Counted from the first letter of the stretch, positions 1 through 8,407 are shown. The stretch is DNA of 23,716 nt from CALCKU01 sp964534845 (GCA_964534845.1 CAZHPV010000040.1:1-23716), one strand, 5' to 3'. The notes: generated from the sequence alone by a model not told the origin. A program made the numbers and translations.

Positions 1-1
1 T

Positions 2-805
2 CTACGGCCTCCGCATTGGAGGCGCTATCCGTCTGGAGCAGATTACGCGCATTATTATGCCAAGGATCAAGACAAAGGCCGCCGTATTGCCTATTTGAAT
101 TTTAGGCTCATAGCCGATGATTTGCGCCAAATTGGCATAAGTGCAAATTGTGCCCCTGTTCTGGATATTCCGCAAATTTCAGCCGACCCGATCATTTCCG
201 ATCGGGCTTTGGGTTTAGAGACAGAACAAGTTGTAGATCTGGCCCATGCGGTTATGGCGGGTCTCATGACAGGCGGAGTGGCTCCGGTCATTAAGCACAT
301 ACCCGGTCATGGTCGGGCCAAGGTCGATAGCCATATGGCTCTGCCTAAAATTACGGAGAGCCGTCGCACACTCGAAAACTCGGATTACTTGCCGTTCCGT
401 TTAATCCATGATGCGCCTATGGCCATGACAGCCCACGCTGTTTATACGCATGCGTCTAAACAACCTGTCACAGTCTCGCGCAAGGCATTGGTTGAAATTA
501 TTCGGGCTAATATTGGCTATGACGGCTTGCTGATGTCTGACGATCTGGACATGAAAGCTTTATCAGGTGGTCTGGCGGCAAAGACCCAGAAAGCCCTAAA
601 GGCCGGATGCGATATTGCCTTGCAATGTTCGGGTAAAATCAAAGACATGGTCAATGTGGCTAAAGGGGTGAAGTCGCTTACAGGACGGGCGCGGGAGCGG
701 GCCTTGATTGCGCAATATAGTGCCGAACATATTTCAGAATTTGACCGGCGTGAAACGCTGTTGGAACTCTCACATCTCATGCCGGATTGGGATTCGGGAT
801 TATGA
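2..805 (+). CDS. nagZ: Beta-N-acetylhexosaminidase NagZ, 5'-truncated by window edge
   Basis: This is the C-terminal part of a glycoside hydrolase family 3 enzyme that removes N-acetylglucosamine from peptidoglycan fragments in the cytoplasm during cell-wall recycling. The frame is open from base 2, so the true start lies outside the window. Visible family motifs are LRPPHW at the extreme left, KHIPGHGRA followed by VDSH (the Asp-His pair of the flexible catalytic loop), and MSDDLDMKAL, which carries the aspartate nucleophile. The stop overlaps the scpA start in an ATGA arrangement, so the two are translationally coupled. nagZ upstream of scpAB and tatABC is a common alphaproteobacterial order. 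The TTG at base 95 is internal to the protein and is not a real start. Confidence 0.93.
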   Translation, partial: LRPPHWRRYPSGADYAHYYAKDQDKGRRIAYLNFRLIADDLRQIGISANCAPVLDIPQISADPIISDRALGLETEQVVDLAHAVMAGLMTGGVAPVIKHIPGHGRAKVDSHMALPKITESRRTLENSDYLPFRLIHDAPMAMTAHAVYTHASKQPVTVSRKALVEIIRANIGYDGLLMSDDLDMKALSGGLAAKTQKALKAGCDIALQCSGKIKDMVNVAKGVKSLTGRARERALIAQYSAEHISEFDRRETLLELSHLMPDWDSGL

Positions 806-1629
806 GCGACGAATTTCAGGAAGATTTGAAATTTGAGGCCGCTGATGATGCCGCGGATGACGGCTTGGGTCTTTTTCTGGACATAGACGGTTATGAAGGT
901 CCTCTACATTTGCTGCTTGAATTGGCGCGGCAGCAAAAAGTGGATTTGGCGCGCATTTCAATTCTGGAACTTGCCAATCAGTATATAGATTTTATCCAGT
1001 CAGCGCAGGATTTACGGATTGAACTGGCGGCGGATTATCTGGTGATGGCGTCGTGGCTTGCTTATTTGAAATCAAGGTTGATCTTGCCACGGGATGAAGG
1101 TGAAACCGTTATGCCTGAAGCCGAGGAATTGGCAGCGCATTTGGCCTTTCGTCTTCAACGCTTGGAGGCTATGCGTCGCGCGGCGGACGGCCTTTTCAGA
1201 TTGCCGCAAATCGGCGCGAGTGTCTTCGCCCATGGCCAGCCAGCGGGTTTGCGCTCAAGAACTACGCCTTTATATCAGGCTGAGCTTTTTGATATTTTAA
1301 AGGCCTATGGCCAGAGCCGCTCAAAGGCTGTCATAAAAAATCATAGATTTGTGCCGCCCCCGATTTTGACAGTCGAGGACGCGCGCGCACGCTTAAAACG
1401 TGCCGTAATGGCTTTGGGCGTTAAAGATGATGAGTGGACGCGGTTTGACGCCGTCTTACCCAAGCCCTCAGACTTAAATAGCGACGTGCCAACAAGCTCG
1501 GTTAAGGCTAGCACTTTATTAGCCGGGCTTGAACTTGCCAAGGAGGGGGATTTGGAGCTTCGTCAATCCTCAAATTTTGCACCTATTTATGTGCGCGGCG
1601 CCAAAAGAGCGGCGAAAAGAGAAGGATAG
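802..1629 (+). CDS. scpA: Segregation and condensation protein A
   Basis: ScpA is the kleisin that bridges the two heads of SMC in the bacterial condensin complex, which compacts and separates sister chromosomes. The start chosen is the ATG at 802, which overlaps the nagZ stop; a TTG 15 bases earlier is possible but less likely. The product is about 275 residues, normal for the family. The N-terminal kleisin region is recognisable from YEGPLHLLLELARQQK and the following LARISILELANQYI. The middle is acidic and variable, and the C-terminal third should form the winged helix that contacts the SMC head. scpB starts three bases after the stop, so both subunits are probably co-translated. Confidence 0.95.
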   Translation: MSDEFQEDLKFEAADDAADDGLGLFLDIDGYEGPLHLLLELARQQKVDLARISILELANQYIDFIQSAQDLRIELAADYLVMASWLAYLKSRLILPRDEGETVMPEAEELAAHLAFRLQRLEAMRRAADGLFRLPQIGASVFAHGQPAGLRSRTTPLYQAELFDILKAYGQSRSKAVIKNHRFVPPPILTVEDARARLKRAVMALGVKDDEWTRFDAVLPKPSDLNSDVPTSSVKASTLLAGLELAKEGDLELRQSSNFAPIYVRGAKRAAKREG

Positions 1630-1632
1630 TCA

Positions 1633-2388
1633 ATGGGACATGACCGTGTAGAGAAAGCCGCCAAAGGTATTGAGGCCGGTGTCGTGAGTTTGTCGGAGCG
1701 TTTAAACGGGCAAAATAAGGCGACCGATATTGATCAGGAATTGCGCCTGCTTGAAGCCTTACTTTTCGCAGCTGTTGAGCCGATTGATACGGAAACATTA
1801 CGAGAGCGCATGCCTGAGGATTGTGATGTCGGTGCCTTGCTCGCACGTTTGGCGCGGGATTACCAAGGGCGCGGCGTTAATCTTGTTAGAGTGGCGGGAC
1901 GGTGGCGCTTTCAAACGGCCTCCGATCTGGAAGCCCATCTCGTCGATATAAAAGAAACACCCCGCAAGCTCTCGCGTGCGGCATTGGAAACATTGGCGAT
2001 TATTGCCTATCACCAGCCGGCAACACGAGCGGAAATCGAGGATGTGCGCGGCGTGTCTGTGTCATCGGGTACGCTGGACGTGCTTATGGAGCTTGGATGG
2101 ATAAGATTACGCGGGCGTCGCCGTACGCCTGGACGGCCTGTGACTTTCGGGACAACAGAGGGCTTTCTTGCCCATTTTAACCTTGAGCAGATTTCTGACC
2201 TTCCTGGGCGCGACGATCTGAAAGCCGCAGGATTATTGGACCCGCGTTTGCCAAAGGACTTTGAGATGCCGACCCCGATGATGCCGGATGACCTTACGGA
2301 TGGCGAGGACCCGCTCGAGGATGACGATCAGGCCGAGTTTTTTGAAGATTTCCTCTCGGGTGATGAGGAAAATGAACTGGATGAATGA
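1633..2388 (+). CDS. scpB: Segregation and condensation protein B
   Basis: ScpB dimerises and binds the central part of ScpA in the SMC-ScpAB condensin. The protein is 251 residues with two predicted winged-helix domains. The family signature ALETLAIIAYHQPATRAEIE, followed by VRGVS, lies near residues 116-140, and GRRRTPGRPVTFGTT near 175-190 is also typical. The last 45 residues are very acidic (Asp/Glu-rich) and look disordered, a common but variable ScpB extension. The start is the ATG directly after scpA. The downstream gap of 115 bases separates it from tatA. Confidence 0.95.
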   Translation: MGHDRVEKAAKGIEAGVVSLSERLNGQNKATDIDQELRLLEALLFAAVEPIDTETLRERMPEDCDVGALLARLARDYQGRGVNLVRVAGRWRFQTASDLEAHLVDIKETPRKLSRAALETLAIIAYHQPATRAEIEDVRGVSVSSGTLDVLMELGWIRLRGRRRTPGRPVTFGTTEGFLAHFNLEQISDLPGRDDLKAAGLLDPRLPKDFEMPTPMMPDDLTDGEDPLEDDDQAEFFEDFLSGDEENELDE

Positions 2389-2450
2389 AGGCGCGCAAAC
2401 CACCGCCTTGGCCCATTTTGACATGACGTGATAAATTCAGGTTAAGCGGG

Positions 2451-2479
2451 TTGAACCTTTGGGCCGGACGGGGTAAAAG
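2451..2479 (+). promoter_or_regulatory. Candidate sigma70 promoter for tatABC
   Basis: TTGAAC at 2451-2456 and TAAAAG at 2474-2479 are separated by 17 bases and end 24 bases before the tatA start. A perfect TTGACA at 2418-2423 lies further upstream but has only a poor -10 partner. This is a pattern match by eye only. Confidence 0.3.
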
Positions 2480-2503
2480 CGTCAGGTTAAAAGGAAGAAT
2501 TAT

Positions 2504-2710
2504 ATGACTCCCGGTCCATTACAAATACTTATCGTTCTTGTGCTTGCTATCTTACTCTTTGGGGGTAAAGGCAAGATCAGCTCCATTATGGGAGATATGG
2601 GCAAAGGAATTACGAGCTTCAAAAAGGGGCTTAAAGACGAAGTTGCAGATGCAAAAGATGCCGCGGAAGAGGCTATTAATGTTACGCCCAAAAAGGATGA
2701 AAAGTCCTGA
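2504..2710 (+). CDS. tatA: Twin-arginine translocase subunit TatA
   Basis: TatA forms the variable-size membrane assembly that lets folded proteins cross the inner membrane after recruitment by TatBC. The 68-residue product has one N-terminal transmembrane helix (about residues 5-19), then the hinge FGGKGKISSIMGDMGKG, an amphipathic helix rich in Lys and Gly (SFKKGLKDE), and a short charged tail. This is the standard TatA layout. An AGGAAG ribosome-binding site lies a suitable distance before the ATG. tatB follows after 26 bases and tatC after that, so the complete tatABC set is present. Confidence 0.95.
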   Translation: MTPGPLQILIVLVLAILLFGGKGKISSIMGDMGKGITSFKKGLKDEVADAKDAAEEAINVTPKKDEKS

Positions 2711-2736
2711 AATTTTAGGCCGGTGAGGGGGCGCTT

Positions 2737-3063
2737 ATGATACCTCAGCTGGGCTTTGCCGAAATGATAATTCTTATGGTGCTGGCAATCATTGTTGTTG
2801 GCCCGAAAGACCTGCCCAAACTTATGCGGTCCTTGGGGCAGGTTATGTCGCGTATGCGGGCTTTGGGTAATGAATTTAAGCAAGCCTTTGACGATATGGG
2901 TGCGGAAGAGGAAATCGCGGAAATGCGCCGCGAGATCGAAGAGCTTAAAAAGCTGGGGGCTATGGAAAACCTGTCCGATGAAGCTTTTGAGGAGGATATG
3001 CGCGCCCTTGATACCGAGTTGCGAACAGCAACGGATATGTCAACACCTAAGGGAAAAACCTAG
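2737..3063 (+). CDS. tatB: Twin-arginine translocase subunit TatB
   Basis: TatB works with TatC as the receptor for twin-arginine signal peptides. The 108-residue protein has an N-terminal transmembrane helix (about residues 7-21) ending in the conserved VVGPKDLPKLMR hinge, which distinguishes TatB from TatA. A long amphipathic, highly charged helix with many Glu, Arg and Met residues follows to about residue 75. A GGTGAGGGGG ribosome-binding sequence precedes the ATG. tatC starts six bases after the stop. Confidence 0.94.
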   Translation: MIPQLGFAEMIILMVLAIIVVGPKDLPKLMRSLGQVMSRMRALGNEFKQAFDDMGAEEEIAEMRREIEELKKLGAMENLSDEAFEEDMRALDTELRTATDMSTPKGKT

Positions 3064-3069
3064 CGTCTT

Positions 3070-3936
3070 ATGAGCGCAACGCCAACAGATGGAGCAAAAT
3101 TGTCAAGCTCTAACGCCGTGATGAAATCGGACGGAGAGATTGATGAAATGGAGGCCAGTCGTGCGCCGCTCATGGACCATCTTATGGAGTTGCGGGCCAG
3201 ATTGATTAAAATGGTCATCGCCTTTGTGGTCGGTTCTATATTATGCGTGCCGTTTCTACGTCATATTCTGGATTTATTGGTGTTGCCCTTTCAAAAAGCG
3301 ATTTTCAATTATAACCAGAAGCTAGCGGATAAAAACTTACCTGAAATAGATCTAAACATTATCGCGACCCATCCCCTCGAGACCTTTTTTGTCAAACTTA
3401 AATTGGCCATTTTCGGGGGCATTATTCTCGCTTTTCCTGTAATAGCCTATCAAATTTACCGGTTTGTAGCGCCGGGGCTTTACAAGAATGAACGCGGCGC
3501 ATTTTTACCCTATCTTATAATATCGCCTATCCTGTTTATCCTCGGGGCATCGTTGGTGTTCTTTTATATATTCCCATTCGTCATGGAATTTGCCTTGGGT
3601 CAGCAACAAGGCCTCTCAAGCGGAGGCTCGATAGACCTGCTTACGAAAATCAGTGATTATTTACAGCTCGCCATGACCTTGTTTTTGGCGTTTGGCTTGT
3701 CGTTTCAACTTCCCGTCGTTTTAAGCTTATTGGGCCGGGCGGGCATTGTGTCCTCATCGGGTCTAAAGAAGGGACGTCGATATGCAGTCGTCGGCATTGC
3801 TGCTTTTGCTGCCTTGGTTACTCCGCCTGATCCTATCACCCAGATTGTATTGGGTTTGGCGATATTTCTGCTCTACGAAATATCTATTCTCTCGGTCAGT
3901 CTGGTTGAACAAAAATCCGAGTCACTAGACACTTAA
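3070..3936 (+). CDS. tatC: Twin-arginine translocase subunit TatC
   Basis: TatC is the multispanning core of the Tat receptor and binds the twin-arginine motif on the cytoplasmic side. The 288-residue protein has about six membrane helices. Hallmarks are the cytoplasmic N-terminal DHLMELRARL (residues 36-45) and the YQIYRFVAPGLYKNER segment (127-142). A late VTPPDPITQ motif is also typical. The first 30 residues are polar and longer than in E. coli, so an internal start is possible, but the first ATG lies close behind tatB as expected. It ends the tat operon; serS begins 68 bases later. Confidence 0.95.
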   Translation: MSATPTDGAKLSSSNAVMKSDGEIDEMEASRAPLMDHLMELRARLIKMVIAFVVGSILCVPFLRHILDLLVLPFQKAIFNYNQKLADKNLPEIDLNIIATHPLETFFVKLKLAIFGGIILAFPVIAYQIYRFVAPGLYKNERGAFLPYLIISPILFILGASLVFFYIFPFVMEFALGQQQGLSSGGSIDLLTKISDYLQLAMTLFLAFGLSFQLPVVLSLLGRAGIVSSSGLKKGRRYAVVGIAAFAALVTPPDPITQIVLGLAIFLLYEISILSVSLVEQKSESLDT

Positions 3937-4004
3937 AGATATAGTCTGGCTTTACCTAGCCATCGGCCTTCGCTAAGACGGGCGCGAAACAAACGAGTAA
4001 GTTC

Positions 4005-5366
4005 ATGCATGATATTAAAGCAATTCGCGAAAACCCCGAGCAGTATGACCTATTATGGGCCAAGCGTGGGTTGGAGCCTCTGTCGCAGAAAATTCTGGAT
4101 CAGGACGGCCTCATCCGCAAAGCCATGCAGGTTATGCAAGAGGCGGAGGCGGCGCGTAATAAATCTTCCAAGTTGATTGGGCAGGCTATGGCCAAGGGCG
4201 ACAAGGATGAGGCCGAGCGCCTTAAGACCGAAGTTGCGGGAGCCAAAAACGTCATTGCGGCGATGGGCGCGCAAGTCGAGAGCGAAAAGGCGCAGCTGCA
4301 GGCCTTATTGTCCGGCTTACCAAATCTTCCTTTTGCGGATGTGCCCGAAGGCGAGGACGAGGACAGTAATGTCGAGTTGCACACATTCATGGAGCCAACC
4401 GAACTCGGTTTTGAACCCAAAGACCATGCCGATCTGGGTGAGGCTTTGGGGATGATGGATTTCGAAACGGCTGCCAAGATGAGCGGGAGCCGCTTTGTGG
4501 TGTTGAGTGGATTGCTGAGCCGTTTAGACCGAGCCTTGGCCGCTTTTATGCTGGACTTGCAGACAGGCGAACATGGTTATACGGAAACCACACCGCCTTT
4601 TTTAGTTCACACCCATACCATGTATGGTACAGCTCAATTGCCTAAATTTGAAGATGATCAATACCGTATTGCGGACTTCAACTTATCTGAGTTGGAAAAG
4701 CAAACGCGTGAACAGGCTGGCGAAATTGACGCGGCACTTTTCATGGGGAACGCCATTCGTGAGAATAGTATGTGGTTATTGCCTACGGCCGAGGTGGCTT
4801 TGACTAATATCGTCCGCGAGAGCATTGTTGACCCTGATACGCTGCCAAGGCGTATGACCGCGCATACGCCGTGTTTTAGGCGCGAGGCGGGCAGTGCTGG
4901 GCGCGACACGAAGGGCATGATACGCCAGCACCAGTTCAATAAAGTCGAGCTTGTGTCTATCACCCGTCCCGAAGACAGCGAAGCGGAGCACAAGCGCATG
5001 TTGGGTTGTGCCGAAGAAGTGCTAAAACGCCTTAAACTGCCTTACCGCGTGGTTGAGCTCTGTACAGGCGACCTTGGTTTTGGCGCGCGCCGCACTTTTG
5101 ATATCGAGGTTTGGTTGCCCAGCCAGAACACTTACCGCGAGATTTCAAGTTGTTCTAATTGCGGGGACTTTCAGGCGCGGCGCATGAATGCACGCTATAA
5201 GCACGGCGAAAAAGATAATCGTTTTGTGCATACACTTAACGGGTCCGGATTAGCGGTTGGCCGCACACTGGTTGCCGTGCTTGAAAATTACCAGAACGCA
5301 GATGGTTCGGTAACCGTCCCTGACGCTTTAGTGCCGTATATGGGCGGTGTGGAGCTTATTTCCTAG
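4005..5366 (+). CDS. serS: Serine--tRNA ligase
   Basis: Class II aminoacyl-tRNA synthetase that charges tRNA-Ser (and tRNA-Sec where present) with serine in the cytoplasm. The 453-residue length is normal. The N-terminal 110 residues are charged and Ala/Glu/Lys-rich and form the long antiparallel coiled coil that holds the tRNA. The catalytic domain shows LLPTAEVALTN near residue 260 (serine/ATP pocket), motif 2 as FRREAGSAGRDTKGM near 290-305, and motif 3 as GLAVGRTLVAVLENYQ near 415-430. The ISSCSNCGDFQARR segment before motif 3 is also standard. The stop shares its last base with the GTG start of surE, so the two are tightly coupled. Confidence 0.97.
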   Translation: MHDIKAIRENPEQYDLLWAKRGLEPLSQKILDQDGLIRKAMQVMQEAEAARNKSSKLIGQAMAKGDKDEAERLKTEVAGAKNVIAAMGAQVESEKAQLQALLSGLPNLPFADVPEGEDEDSNVELHTFMEPTELGFEPKDHADLGEALGMMDFETAAKMSGSRFVVLSGLLSRLDRALAAFMLDLQTGEHGYTETTPPFLVHTHTMYGTAQLPKFEDDQYRIADFNLSELEKQTREQAGEIDAALFMGNAIRENSMWLLPTAEVALTNIVRESIVDPDTLPRRMTAHTPCFRREAGSAGRDTKGMIRQHQFNKVELVSITRPEDSEAEHKRMLGCAEEVLKRLKLPYRVVELCTGDLGFGARRTFDIEVWLPSQNTYREISSCSNCGDFQARRMNARYKHGEKDNRFVHTLNGSGLAVGRTLVAVLENYQNADGSVTVPDALVPYMGGVELIS

Positions 5367-6133
5367 TGCGCATATTATTGACCAATGATGACGGAGTCGG
5401 AGCTAAGGGCTTGAAGGTCCTAAGAGAGATCGCCCAAAAATTATCAGATGATGTCTGGATTTGCGCCCCTGAAACAGAACAATCCGCTGCGTCGCGGGGG
5501 GTGTCATTACATAATCCCGTACGCCTAAAACGGTATGAAGACCGCGTCTATTCCGTGAGTGGAACGCCAACAGATAGTGTCATTGTGGCGATGAAGGACC
5601 TTTTCTCAGGGGACGAAAAATCACCTGATCTGGTGCTCTCGGGGGTCAATCGCGGGCAAAACCTTGCCGAAGATGTAACTTTTTCAGGAACTATTGCCGG
5701 TGCTTTGCAAGGCATGCAAATGGGTATTCCCTCAATCGCTCTGTCTTTGGCGCGCGGGTTTCAGGGGGCGAAAAGCTTGCCTTGGGAGACGGCACTGGCG
5801 CACGGGCCGGACTTGATATCTTCTTTGATTAAAAAAGGATGGCCGGCTGACGTGGTCCTTTCTGTTAATTTTCCTGATGCCCAGCCTGAGGCGGTAAAAG
5901 GTGTGCAAATAACGGCGCAAGGCAAACGTGATTTTCAAATGAGCAATGTCGACAAACGTGCCCATCCGCGCGGTGGCCATTATTTCTGGCTCACTTACGG
6001 GGCTGCTTTATCTAACCCGCCCCAAGGTACGGATTTGCGTGCGATTTATGACGGCTATATTTCCGTAACGCCCTTGCATACTGATTTGACGCATTCTGGT
6101 GTGTTGGCGGCGCTGCGCGAAGAGTTTTTATAA
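5366..6133 (+). CDS. surE: 5'/3'-nucleotidase SurE
   Basis: SurE is a metal-dependent survival protein that dephosphorylates nucleoside monophosphates and short polyphosphates. The GTG start overlaps the serS stop by one base and gives the canonical N-terminus MRILLTNDDG, whose Asp8-Asp9 bind the metal. Ser40 in APETEQSAAS and Asn95 in LSGVNRGQN complete the metal site, and the SGTIAGALQGM segment follows. The 255-residue length is normal. The serS-surE-pcm order is frequent in alphaproteobacteria; surE and pcm are also paired in E. coli. Confidence 0.96.
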   Translation: MRILLTNDDGVGAKGLKVLREIAQKLSDDVWICAPETEQSAASRGVSLHNPVRLKRYEDRVYSVSGTPTDSVIVAMKDLFSGDEKSPDLVLSGVNRGQNLAEDVTFSGTIAGALQGMQMGIPSIALSLARGFQGAKSLPWETALAHGPDLISSLIKKGWPADVVLSVNFPDAQPEAVKGVQITAQGKRDFQMSNVDKRAHPRGGHYFWLTYGAALSNPPQGTDLRAIYDGYISVTPLHTDLTHSGVLAALREEFL

Positions 6134-6158
6134 CTCGTATTACAAGGACGCGAAAAAT

Positions 6159-6782
6159 ATGATGGATCCGGCTATGATGGACATGATTATGTCGCTTCGC
6201 GGTCGTTCTATTTCCGATACGCAAATATTGCGCGCCATGGAAAGCGTACCGAGACGGGCCTTTGTCCCGTCAAGCTTGCAAGATAAAGCCTATCATGACC
6301 AAGACCTCCCTATAGCCTGTGGTCAGAGCCTATTAGCGCCGTTTACTGTGGCGGTTATGTCGCAAATGCTTGAGTTAAAAGCGGAAAACAAGCTGCTCGA
6401 AATCGGGACGGGGAGCGGCTATCATAGCGCGGTTTTATCCCGTCTGACTAAACGGGTTTATTCCGTAGAGCGCTATAAGCAGTTAATCGCCGATGCCGAG
6501 CTGAGATTGCGGGATTTGGGTGTCTATAATGTCGTGACGCGCCACGGGGACGGACGTTATGGATGGAAAGGTCAAGCCCCTTATGACCGGATCATTGTCA
6601 CGTGTGGCTTAATCGCGCCGCCTGAAACCTTGCTAAATCAATTGGCGTCGTCCGGGATATTGATCGCCTCTATTGACGGACAGTTGACAAAGTTTTCAAA
6701 AGCGCGTTCGCGCATAAGCGAGACAATTCTGCTCCCGCTTTCCTTGCCGATCATAGAGGCAGGTAAGTCCAAATCATTATAA
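6159..6782 (+). CDS. pcm: Pcm-family protein-L-isoaspartate O-methyltransferase with altered active site
   Basis: The family uses S-adenosylmethionine to methylate isoaspartyl residues in damaged proteins, starting their repair. The start chosen is the ATG at 6159, preceded by AAGGA; an upstream in-frame start would overlap surE. The 207-residue protein has the SAM-binding LLEIGTGSGYHSAVL (79-93), the SVERY acidic loop (102-106) and RHGDGRYGW (128-136). In E. coli Pcm the catalytic loop reads GQTISQP; here it reads GQSLLAP (55-61), so the conserved serine is Leu59. The usual VTAAP and RFVPLV elements are also replaced, by VTCGL and LPLSLPI. Fold assignment is firm, but repair activity is uncertain. 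Confidence 0.85.
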   Translation: MMDPAMMDMIMSLRGRSISDTQILRAMESVPRRAFVPSSLQDKAYHDQDLPIACGQSLLAPFTVAVMSQMLELKAENKLLEIGTGSGYHSAVLSRLTKRVYSVERYKQLIADAELRLRDLGVYNVVTRHGDGRYGWKGQAPYDRIIVTCGLIAPPETLLNQLASSGILIASIDGQLTKFSKARSRISETILLPLSLPIIEAGKSKSL

Positions 6783-6812
6783 TCGTGTTCTGCTAATCGT
6801 GCTTTGCAAATA

Positions 6813-6840
6813 TTGCGGGCTGAATAGAAATTTCTATATT
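6813..6840 (+). promoter_or_regulatory. Candidate promoter with palindromic operator upstream of the LysM gene
   Basis: TTGCGG at 6813-6818 and TATATT at 6835-6840 are spaced by 16 bases. Between them and overlapping the -10 lies a perfect 14-base palindrome, ATAGAAATTTCTAT (6824-6837), placed where a repressor would block the promoter. The LysM start codon is 71 bases downstream. Function is inferred only from position and symmetry. Confidence 0.3.
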
Positions 6841-6911
6841 TTTACGAAGGATTAACCCTGTTTCGTTCATAAATGACCCAAATATTTATGTTTTTATCGA
6901 AAGGTAATATT

Positions 6912-7751
6912 ATGCGCGATAAAACAAGACTGGTTTTCGTACTCTCCGCGTCAGTTATGGCTCTCAGTATAGGTGGGTCTTCATTGGCTCAATCTCATCG
7001 GGTTGTTGAACCTATCCCGCAATATAAGACGCTCGATAGCCTACCTATTGAATATACCGAGGCTGGGGTTATTAAAGCTCAACATATTCGCCCCGGTGAT
7101 ATTAGTCCCGAGGAATATGCTCTCTTGCTTGAGGAGGCTGACCGTATTCGCGCTTATCAATCGCATCAGGGGGCTTATACGGGCATTTCGTATGAAAATG
7201 CTGTTGCCTCTCATAGCGCTGCCGCTGAAACGGCATCCGTGCAGTCAGACAGCTCTGCTTATAGTATCGAACTCTATGAAACATCGATTGTCGCGCCAGC
7301 ACCGGTCACACAGGCCTCCAGAGAGGTTTCGACCAGACATTATGTTGTAAAGGGGGATACGCTATACAATATATCCAAGCGGTTTAATGTTTCCGTCGCC
7401 GACCTTAAACAGGCTAATAATTTAACGGATAATGCGATTGGTTTAGGCCAAAATTTGGTTATTCCTAGCCAGACTGCCAATCTTTACTCCTCTGTCCAGA
7501 ATCATTCGACGCAAGCTTCGGCTCAGGTGCCTGCTTCGTCGGCTTTCTATAAGAACATACAATCTGTTCCCGCTGTATCCTCAAATTCTGAGAATGCGAT
7601 CTATGCGGTTCTCCCGAAAGATACGCTTTACGGAATTTCTCGCCGTGCCTGCGTATCTGTTGGAGCTTTAAGCGAAGCGAACGGTATTTCCGACCCATCT
7701 AGCCTGATTCCGGGGCAAAAACTTGTCATGCCAAGCGGACATTGCCTCTGA
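6912..7751 (+). CDS. Secreted protein with two LysM domains and no peptidase domain
   Basis: LysM modules bind N-acetylglucosamine chains, so this is probably a peptidoglycan-binding protein of the periplasm or envelope. The start at 6912 is preceded by GAAAGG and gives an N-terminal signal peptide (about 1-26, ending GGSSLAQS). A variable Ala/Ser/Glu-rich region reaches residue 140. LysM 1 spans about 142-186 (RHYVVKGDTLYNISKRF...) and LysM 2 about 229-275 (AIYAVLPKDTLYGISRR...), after which the protein stops at 279 residues. In related genomes the gene between pcm and yajC is often a LysM plus M23 peptidase of the NlpD type; here there is no M23 domain, and none is visible in the 267 bases that follow. 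Confidence 0.8.
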   Translation: MRDKTRLVFVLSASVMALSIGGSSLAQSHRVVEPIPQYKTLDSLPIEYTEAGVIKAQHIRPGDISPEEYALLLEEADRIRAYQSHQGAYTGISYENAVASHSAAAETASVQSDSSAYSIELYETSIVAPAPVTQASREVSTRHYVVKGDTLYNISKRFNVSVADLKQANNLTDNAIGLGQNLVIPSQTANLYSSVQNHSTQASAQVPASSAFYKNIQSVPAVSSNSENAIYAVLPKDTLYGISRRACVSVGALSEANGISDPSSLIPGQKLVMPSGHCL

Positions 7752-7935
7752 TTTTAGGCCGTAAAGCCTATATAATCATAAAAATTCCAACGCTGTCTTT
7801 AGGCGTATCTTTAAGCCTGTTTGGGGTTATACGCGCCTTGCTTAACCCATTACTGGCTGTCTAGAGATGGGGTTGCATTTAAAGAATGATTTTGCCTAAA
7901 TTTCCTCACTTGCTCGGATAAAGTATTTTCCGACA

Positions 7936-7963
7936 TTGCATCTGGCTGCATCTCCCTTATATA
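7936..7963 (+). promoter_or_regulatory. Candidate promoter for yajC-secD-secF
   Basis: In the 267-base gap before yajC, TTGCAT at 7936-7941 and TATATA at 7958-7963 are spaced by 16 bases, 56 bases ahead of the yajC start. The rest of the gap (7752-7935) shows a short TAGGC/GCCTA hairpin just after the LysM gene but no convincing gene or RNA. Confidence 0.35.
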
Positions 7964-8018
7964 GGGTCAAACCTAATGAATCTAAGCTGTTATAAAAGTC
8001 TATTGGAAGGGGAGAACT

Positions 8019-8354
8019 ATGTTAAATATCGTGATGCAGGCTGGAGCGCCCGCCGGAGGGGCCTTTGCGCAAATATTCCCGCTCATTCTGATTTTCGTGA
8101 TTTTTTATGTCTTTTTGATTATGCCGCAACAAAAACGTGTGAAGCAGCATAAAGCTATGTTGGCCGCCATTATTCGCGGCGACAATGTTGTCACCAATGG
8201 TGGTTTAATGGGCAAGGTTAAAAAAGTAAGCGATAATGAGCTTACGGTTGATCTTGGTGGGGGTACCGAAGTTAAAGTGGTGCGTTCCATGATAGCTGAC
8301 GTGCGGGATAAGACCGTGCCGGCTAATGATAGTGGCAAAAAGGCCAAAAAGTAA
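8019..8354 (+). CDS. yajC: Preprotein translocase accessory subunit YajC
   Basis: YajC is a small inner-membrane protein that associates with SecDF and YidC at the Sec translocon. The 111-residue product has one membrane helix (about residues 17-35, ending IMPQQKRVKQHKAML), then the conserved cytoplasmic domain with GDNVVTNGGLMGKVKKV and a KVVRSMIADV strand. Its tail is lysine-rich. A GGAAGGGGAG ribosome-binding sequence sits before the ATG. It is the first gene of a yajC-secD-secF operon. Confidence 0.95.
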   Translation: MLNIVMQAGAPAGGAFAQIFPLILIFVIFYVFLIMPQQKRVKQHKAMLAAIIRGDNVVTNGGLMGKVKKVSDNELTVDLGGGTEVKVVRSMIADVRDKTVPANDSGKKAKK

Positions 8355-8407
8355 GCTTGCTCACGCCGTATTTACGCGCACTCAACGCGGCCAAAGGACA
8401 TTAATTC

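Noticed and set aside
95..97. TTG as a start codon for nagZ
   Set aside because: The frame is open to base 2 and the upstream residues (LRPPHW...) match NagZ, so the gene simply begins before the window.
2389..2503. Possible CtrA operator (TTAA-N7-TTAA) upstream of tatA
   Set aside because: Only single TTAA half-sites were found, without a second half at the right spacing.
7752..8018. Possible riboswitch or small RNA before yajC
   Set aside because: Only a 5-bp hairpin and a candidate promoter can be seen; nothing matches a known RNA structure.
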